Shown here piece by piece: positions 59,565-64,000 of a stretch of 64,000 nucleotides of DNA (its first letter is position 1; every line of letters starts with the position of its first letter). A program made the translations under genes and the position numbers. The notes beneath the pieces are model-generated. The model was not told where the DNA came from. It made no database searches and worked only from the letters and a program-made list of their open reading frames with translations. This DNA comes from Candidatus Rhodoferax bjergmarkensis (GTDB lineage Bacteria > Pseudomonadota > Gammaproteobacteria > Burkholderiales > Burkholderiaceae_C). Location: assembly GCA_016708345.1 (NCBI GenBank), contig JADJFX010000003.1, forward strand, positions 62,001-126,000, given 5' to 3'.

Positions 59565-61910
59565 CTAAAACGCCGGCGGCACAAAGGCCGCATCCTTGAC
59601 GGTGCTCACCGCCGCATCCTTGAGCTTCTCTTCGGTTTCGACCCGACGGGTGCGCTCTTGCTTCAATTCAACTTGCATCGTGCGTTGCTCGGTTTCAAGC
59701 CGGGCCATTTGAAGTTTGTAGCCGTCCAGCTCGCCTTTTTGCCGGTCATACTCGGCCAGGCGGTTCTGCAAAGCGAGCAGGTCGGTTTTGGCCTGTTGTT
59801 CGTTGCCCTGCTTTTCGGCCCGGCCCAAGGCCAGTTTGGCTTCTTGCAGTTCGCGCTCGCGGGCTTCGAGCTGCTGGGCCTTGAGCGCGAGTTCACTGCG
59901 CTCTTTTTGCAGGCGTTCCTGGTCGCCAGTGGCGATGCGCTGGCTGCTGCGCTGGGTCTCCATTTGGGTTTGCAGCGACTGCATGCGGTCTTTGAGCACG
60001 CTCAAGGCTTGCTGGCGGCTGTCGAGTTCGGCGCGCATCTGGCGCACCGATTCGTCTTTTTTGCGGTTGTCGATTTCCAGTTGGGCGAGTTTTTGTTTGT
60101 AGCCGTCGAGCTCGCCCTTTTGCCGGTCATATTGGCTCAGGCGGTTTTGCAAGGCAGCCAGCTCCTGTTTTGCCTGCTGTTCGTTGCCCTGCTTTTCGGC
60201 CCGGCCCAGGGCCAGTTTGGCCTCTTGCAGGTCGCGCTCACGGGCTTCGAGCTGCTGGGCTTTGCGCGTGAGTTCGTCGCGCTCTTTTTGCAGGCGTTCC
60301 TGGTCTGCGGCGGCGATGCGCTGGCCGCTGCGCTGGGTTTCCATTTGCTGCTGCAAGGTCACCATGCGCTCTTTCATGGTGTTGAGCGCGTCCTGCCGGG
60401 TTTCCAGTTCGGCGCGCAACTGGCGCACGGATTCGTCCTTTTTGCGGTTGTCGACTTCGAGTTGGGAGAGTTTGTTTTTGTAGGTGTCGAGCTCGGCGCG
60501 CTGGCGGTCGTATTCGACCAGTCGGGTTTGCAGGGCAGCTAATTCAATTTTGGCCTGCTCGCTGTCTTTTTGATGCTTTTGCAGTTCGGCGTTGTTTTTG
60601 ATCAGGTCGTCGCGCTCGCGGCGCAGTGTTTGCAGTTCGCCTTCGCCGATTTTGCGGGACTCTTGCTGGACAATCTGGCGTTCCAGCACGGAAATGCGGT
60701 CGCGGGCGGTGGATATTTCGGTCTCACGCTTGGAAAACTCGACCTGCTGGGTCTGCAATCGCTCGAGTTCGGTTTTGACGCGTTTGAGCTCTTGTTCCTG
60801 GGTTTGCAGGTGGACGGTTTTGGCCATTAACTCATCGCGCTGCTGGGCCAGCCTGGACAGTTCGCTTTGAGACAGGTTTTGCGACTTTTGTTGGCTTTCA
60901 AACTGCTGCTGCATGACGGTCATGCGGGCTTTGAATTGCTGAAGCTCGGTTTCGCGGGTGGCGAGTTCGCTTTGCAGGGTTTGGGTGTTGCGCTCGATGT
61001 CTTCCTTGGCTTTGAGCATGTTTGCATAGTCCGTGGGGCTGATGCGGGTGCCGCAACCGACAAAGCAGAATTCGCCGGTAAACGAGAGGTTCATCCAGGG
61101 AATTTGTTCCTGCCCGGCTTGCAGGGAGTCGTTGCGCACGCCATTGATGACGCGCTTGAACATTTCTTCAATGGTGACGCCCGTGGTGGGGAGGTGCTCT
61201 AACAGGTGGGTGGTGAAGACGCCGTGTTCGCCACTGCCATCGAGCGCGGGTTTTCCGGGCGCGCTGGGGAAAATAATGATGCTGCCGGAGGGAATGCTGT
61301 TGGGAATGGCCAAACCAGTGCCCGACAGTGAGCGCACCCGGCTGAACGGGTTGTTGCGGCAGGCATCCAGAATAACAATGCTCAGGCGTGCTTTTGCAAC
61401 ACCGAGTTCGTCAAAGACGAAGTTGACCCGCACGGCTTCGTCTTCAACATAGGCTTTGCTTCGGATGTCTGCCCCGGTGGGGACGAGATAGTTCTCGCCG
61501 TCCAGCTCAAGCCCATGACCGGCGTAGTAGAACAAGGCCACATCGTTTGGCTGAATCTTGCGGGTGAAATCACTGACCGCTTCTTTGAATGCGCCCCGGT
61601 GCTGGAGGTTTTCGCGGCAATCGACCTCAAACTGCAAGGCGCGCAAGGTCTTGCACATGGCCCGGGCATCACTGACCGGGTTGAGGAGCTTGCCCACACT
61701 TTTGTAGTCGGAGTTTCCGATGACTAGGGCATAACGTTTGCCAATCTGGTCATTGGCGGGGGCGGGTATGTTTTGCTTTGGCGCGGGAAGTGCGACGCGC
61801 TTGGCTTTGACGACTGCGCCTGGCTCTTTGGCAAATGTCAGCCCGACACCCGCCTGCCACATTGCCACAATGACCAGAAGACTGAACAGGCGCTGTATGG
61901 CTGGGCTCAT
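59565..61910 (-). CDS. secreted caspase-like (peptidase C14) protein with long coiled coil
   Basis: 781 residues from ATG 61910. Signal or membrane anchor about 8-27. Caspase-fold domain about 58-300: RYALVIGNSDYKSVGKLLNP, catalytic His 132 in ALFYYAGHGLELDGENYLVP, catalytic Cys 184 in LSIVILDACRNNPFSRVRSL, then IIIFPSAPGKPALDGSGEHG and FTTHLLEHL. Residues about 310-750 are one long coiled coil made partly of near-identical 127-residue blocks (for instance LEARERELQEAKLALGRAEK, occurring twice). The tail is KDAAVSTVKDAAFVPPAF. It belongs to the orthocaspase/metacaspase-like group. It lies 43 bases downstream of the beta-barrel gene. Confidence 0.88.
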   Translation of the reverse strand: MSPAIQRLFSLLVIVAMWQAGVGLTFAKEPGAVVKAKRVALPAPKQNIPAPANDQIGKRYALVIGNSDYKSVGKLLNPVSDARAMCKTLRALQFEVDCRENLQHRGAFKEAVSDFTRKIQPNDVALFYYAGHGLELDGENYLVPTGADIRSKAYVEDEAVRVNFVFDELGVAKARLSIVILDACRNNPFSRVRSLSGTGLAIPNSIPSGSIIIFPSAPGKPALDGSGEHGVFTTHLLEHLPTTGVTIEEMFKRVINGVRNDSLQAGQEQIPWMNLSFTGEFCFVGCGTRISPTDYANMLKAKEDIERNTQTLQSELATRETELQQFKARMTVMQQQFESQQKSQNLSQSELSRLAQQRDELMAKTVHLQTQEQELKRVKTELERLQTQQVEFSKRETEISTARDRISVLERQIVQQESRKIGEGELQTLRRERDDLIKNNAELQKHQKDSEQAKIELAALQTRLVEYDRQRAELDTYKNKLSQLEVDNRKKDESVRQLRAELETRQDALNTMKERMVTLQQQMETQRSGQRIAAADQERLQKERDELTRKAQQLEARERDLQEAKLALGRAEKQGNEQQAKQELAALQNRLSQYDRQKGELDGYKQKLAQLEIDNRKKDESVRQMRAELDSRQQALSVLKDRMQSLQTQMETQRSSQRIATGDQERLQKERSELALKAQQLEARERELQEAKLALGRAEKQGNEQQAKTDLLALQNRLAEYDRQKGELDGYKLQMARLETEQRTMQVELKQERTRRVETEEKLKDAAVSTVKDAAFVPPAF

Positions 61911-61953
61911 CGTGGCACCGTTCAATCGTACTTAGGGTGTGGCGAGCCGGGGT

Positions 61954-62760
61954 TTAGAAAGTAATGCTCACGCCCAGCGCCAAACCTTCGGTGTTGTCGC
62001 GCAACTCGGTGGAGCGCATCTTAGATGGATTGTTGACATCAAGCCCGACAGCAAAACCTTGGGTGGCCAGTGTTTGGCTGCGATACCCCAGGGTTGCGGT
62101 CATTGCCTTGGCGGAGGGGAACAAGGATTTGACGTCAAATGAGTAGGCAACACCCACTTCGCTGAGGTAGTAGTCTGCGTCCAGCTTGCCACGGCCTGAG
62201 TTGTCGGTGAATCCGTTGGGGAGGTTGGCCGTCATGGCACCATAGCCAAAATTGCCATAGAGGCTGTAGCCCTGGGTCAAGGGAGCGGAGCCGACGACAC
62301 CGATGATGGGGCCGGAGTATTTGAAAACCTTGCCATTATTGAAGTCTTGTTCAACGTTTTTGTAACCGACGGTCAATGCAAGGGTGGGCAATACGTAATA
62401 GCCGACATGCAGGTCAGTCTCGCTGCGTTTGGCATCAAAACCTATCCCATTTGATCCGGTAAAGTCATATTTTTTGTCTGCAAACACGCTACCGGTCACC
62501 AAAAAGTTACGCACTCGCACGGTGAGAGAGGGGAGCAAAGCGGCTTGGTTGCCACTGCTAAAGTTCTCGGATGCGCCAGGCAAGCTCGACGTAGGAGAAA
62601 GCCCAAACGGGGGGTAGTAGTCCCAGCTGGTCCATTTGTTGTTCCACAATTTGGCACCGACCGTGATGCTCACATCATCAGCCGCAAAAGTAGGATTGGT
62701 GGCGGCACACAGGAGCAATGCAATGGCGGAAATGCTTGCTGATTTATTTTTAAATATCAT
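61954..62760 (-). CDS. outer-membrane beta-barrel protein
   Basis: 268 residues. Signal peptide (SASISAIALLLCAATNPTFA, cleaved near A-ADD), then about ten amphipathic strands with alternating hydrophobic residues (VSITVGAKLWNNKWTSWDYY, LLPSLTVRVRNFLVTGSVFA, SETDLHVGYYVLPTLALTVG, GVVGSAPLTQGYSLYGNFGY, VAYSFDVKSLFPSAKAMTAT) and a C-terminal GLALGVSITF ending in Phe, the sign for BAM-mediated insertion. No close family named. It is the first gene of the caspase operon and may provide the outer-membrane part of that system. Confidence 0.83.
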   Translation of the reverse strand: MIFKNKSASISAIALLLCAATNPTFAADDVSITVGAKLWNNKWTSWDYYPPFGLSPTSSLPGASENFSSGNQAALLPSLTVRVRNFLVTGSVFADKKYDFTGSNGIGFDAKRSETDLHVGYYVLPTLALTVGYKNVEQDFNNGKVFKYSGPIIGVVGSAPLTQGYSLYGNFGYGAMTANLPNGFTDNSGRGKLDADYYLSEVGVAYSFDVKSLFPSAKAMTATLGYRSQTLATQGFAVGLDVNNPSKMRSTELRDNTEGLALGVSITF

Positions 62761-62929
62761 GTATTTTCCTTGTTGGTTTTGGGGTTTTTGCGCTGAAGTT
62801 TACCATTTAGGCGTTTGAAGCATGTTGATCTCGATGGCCGTGTCCATGACCGTCGGATGCTCACTGCGCATGGTGTATGTCGCTCGATTGCGGCGAAGAT
62901 GGCCCTCTTTTGGCCGCACAATTGGCCCT

Positions 62930-64000
62930 ATGAAAAACCTAAGACTACGTGAAGGCAAGGAGCGCTCGCTCTTGCGCCGCCATCCATGGATTTTTGAGTC
63001 GGCCATTGCCAAGGGCGGTGGCGACCCGGGCGAAACCGTGCGGGTGGAGTCGCATGACGGCAAGTTTTTAGCTTGGGCCGCCTTCAGCCCGAGCTCCAAG
63101 ATCCGCGCCCGGGTTTGGAGTTTTGACGAAAATCAGCGTATTGACGCTCCGTTTTTTATAGCTGCTTGCGCACGTTCCATATGCGCAAGGGGCCGATTTG
63201 ACATAAAAAGTGACAGCCTTCGCCTCATTCATGGTGATGCCGATGGCCTGCCCGGCCTGATTGTGGATCGCTATGGCGACACCCTGGTGGCCCAGTTCTT
63301 GTCCAGCGGTGCCGAGCGCTGGAAAAATGTGCTCGCCGATGCGCTGCTGGCCGAAACCGGGCTGACCAAACTCTACGAGCGCTCCGATGCCAGCAGCCGT
63401 GGGCTGGAAGGGCTACCCGAAACCCGGGGCTGGCTGCGCGGGCAGGGCCCCACCGAGCTGGTGCTGCGCGAACACGACTGGCAGCTTGCCCTGAACATTG
63501 CCGAGGGCCACAAAACCGGGTTTTATCTGGACCAGCGTGACAGCCGCAAGAAGTTTGCCGATTACGCGCGGCGGCTCAAGTTCCAAAGCGTGCTCAACTG
63601 CTTTTCATATACCGGGGGGTTCACGGTGGCGGCCTTGTCGGGTGGCGCGCAGCATGTGACGTCGATCGACTCCTCGGGCGCGGCGCTGGAGTTGGCGGCC
63701 GCCAACGTGGCGCTAAACGGCTTTGCCCCCGAGCGCGCCAGCTTTATGGACGCCGATGTCAACGCGTCCTTGCGCCAGTTTGGCACTGAGGGCAGAACCT
63801 TTGACGCCATCATTCTCGATCCACCCAAATTTGCACCCACCGTCACCCATGCCGAGCGGGCGGCGCGCGCCTACAAAGACATCAACCGCCTGGCCTTTAA
63901 ATTGCTTGAGCCCGGGGGTGTCTTGTTCACCTATTCCTGCTCTGGGGGCATCAGCGCCGACCTGTTTCACAAGATTGTGGCCTCGGCCGGCATCGACGCC
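62930..64000 (+). CDS. rlmI: RlmI-type 23S rRNA m5C methyltransferase (incomplete at window end)
   Basis: The frame is open from ATG 62930 to the window end (357 codons), so the 3' end lies beyond. N-terminal PUA-like domain (LRLREGKERSLLRRHPWIFE, AKGGGDPGETVRVESHDGKF), then RLIHGDADGLPGLIVDRYGD, ERSDASSRGLEGLP, the SAM-binding VLNCFSYTGGFTVAALSGGA and FDAIILDPPKFAPTVTHAER with YSCSGG. RlmI makes m5C1962. Residues around FFIAACARSICARGRF (about 75-90) are encoded by a copy of the dispersed repeat that sits in place of a normally variable helix. Confidence 0.88.
   Translation, partial: MKNLRLREGKERSLLRRHPWIFESAIAKGGGDPGETVRVESHDGKFLAWAAFSPSSKIRARVWSFDENQRIDAPFFIAACARSICARGRFDIKSDSLRLIHGDADGLPGLIVDRYGDTLVAQFLSSGAERWKNVLADALLAETGLTKLYERSDASSRGLEGLPETRGWLRGQGPTELVLREHDWQLALNIAEGHKTGFYLDQRDSRKKFADYARRLKFQSVLNCFSYTGGFTVAALSGGAQHVTSIDSSGAALELAAANVALNGFAPERASFMDADVNASLRQFGTEGRTFDAIILDPPKFAPTVTHAERAARAYKDINRLAFKLLEPGGVLFTYSCSGGISADLFHKIVASAGIDA
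63150..63208. repeat. dispersed palindromic repeat, copy 15, inside rlmI
   Basis: Forward orientation, in frame: TTTTTTATAGCTGCTTGCGC, ACGTTCCATATGCGCAAGGG, GCCGATTTGACATAAAA. Stem CTTGCGCA / TGCGCAAG perfect. Confidence 0.9.

Noticed and set aside
59553..60542. 329-codon plus-strand frame rich in Leu/Phe opposite the coiled coil
   Set aside because: Complement of Glu/Gln/Arg-rich coiled-coil codons produces Leu/Phe/Ala strings that mimic a membrane protein; no start context or family.

Overview
The window looks like a chromosomal segment of a betaproteobacterium of the family Comamonadaceae (Rhodoferax/Polaromonas-like). The clues are the protein repertoire (PhaM, the alternative SerC type, NodIJ-type exporter, NIT-domain chemoreceptor, LivKHMGF with CoA ligases), the GC-rich coding sequence, and a short dispersed palindromic repeat centred on TAGCTGCTTGCGCA that I count 15 times. 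The genus is inference from protein resemblance, not a computed result. I saw no rRNA, tRNA or CRISPR array.

Layout. 1-6 kb: end of the ATP synthase operon (atpC and its terminator), a LemA/TPM-domain membrane operon, an NTF2-like protein, a YheT-type hydrolase and an erythromycin-esterase-family protein. 6.2-18.8 kb: an accessory, defence-rich and decaying region. It holds a GNAT acetyltransferase, a ParD/ParE-type toxin-antitoxin pair, a VOC protein, a Fic-protein remnant, an AAA/DUF4143 ATPase, an AbiE system whose toxin has lost its core, an EcoRII/Dcm-like restriction-modification-Vsr operon with an extra small ORF, a DUF1016 nuclease pseudogene bracketed by two copies of the 3' end of a NERD-UvrD helicase gene, a P1-peptidase remnant and a Uma2 nuclease. 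19-38 kb: mostly housekeeping and signalling: phaM, FIST sensor, NIT chemoreceptor, tgt-queA, gshA with a haem-motif sensor kinase and response regulator, amn, nodI-nodJ, PilZ protein, serA, serC and a GMC oxidoreductase. 38-47.5 kb: ohrR-ohr, then a long minus-strand operon with an acyl-CoA ligase, livG-livH-livM-livK-livF and a frameshifted phenylacetate-CoA-ligase-like gene. 47.7-50.8 kb: dapF, a DUF484 protein, xerC and a small unknown.

50.8-62.8 kb is the most unusual part. On the minus strand are an outer-membrane beta-barrel, a secreted caspase-like protease with a very long repetitive coiled coil, and then a head-to-tail array of three units, each made of a secreted RCC1-repeat beta-propeller gene, an overlapping small protein gene and a copy of the dispersed repeat. 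The first unit is complete, the second has a shortened partner protein, and the third is a deletion pseudogene. The window ends inside an rlmI-like rRNA methyltransferase gene.

Two themes stand out. First, the dispersed repeat is not confined to gaps. It lies in frame inside dapF and rlmI, encodes the N-terminus of NodJ, supplies stop codons or C-termini to neighbouring genes, and its stem keeps pairing through paired changes between copies. Second, the RCC1/caspase/beta-barrel locus is a plausible uncharacterised cell-envelope system that is actively duplicating and decaying.
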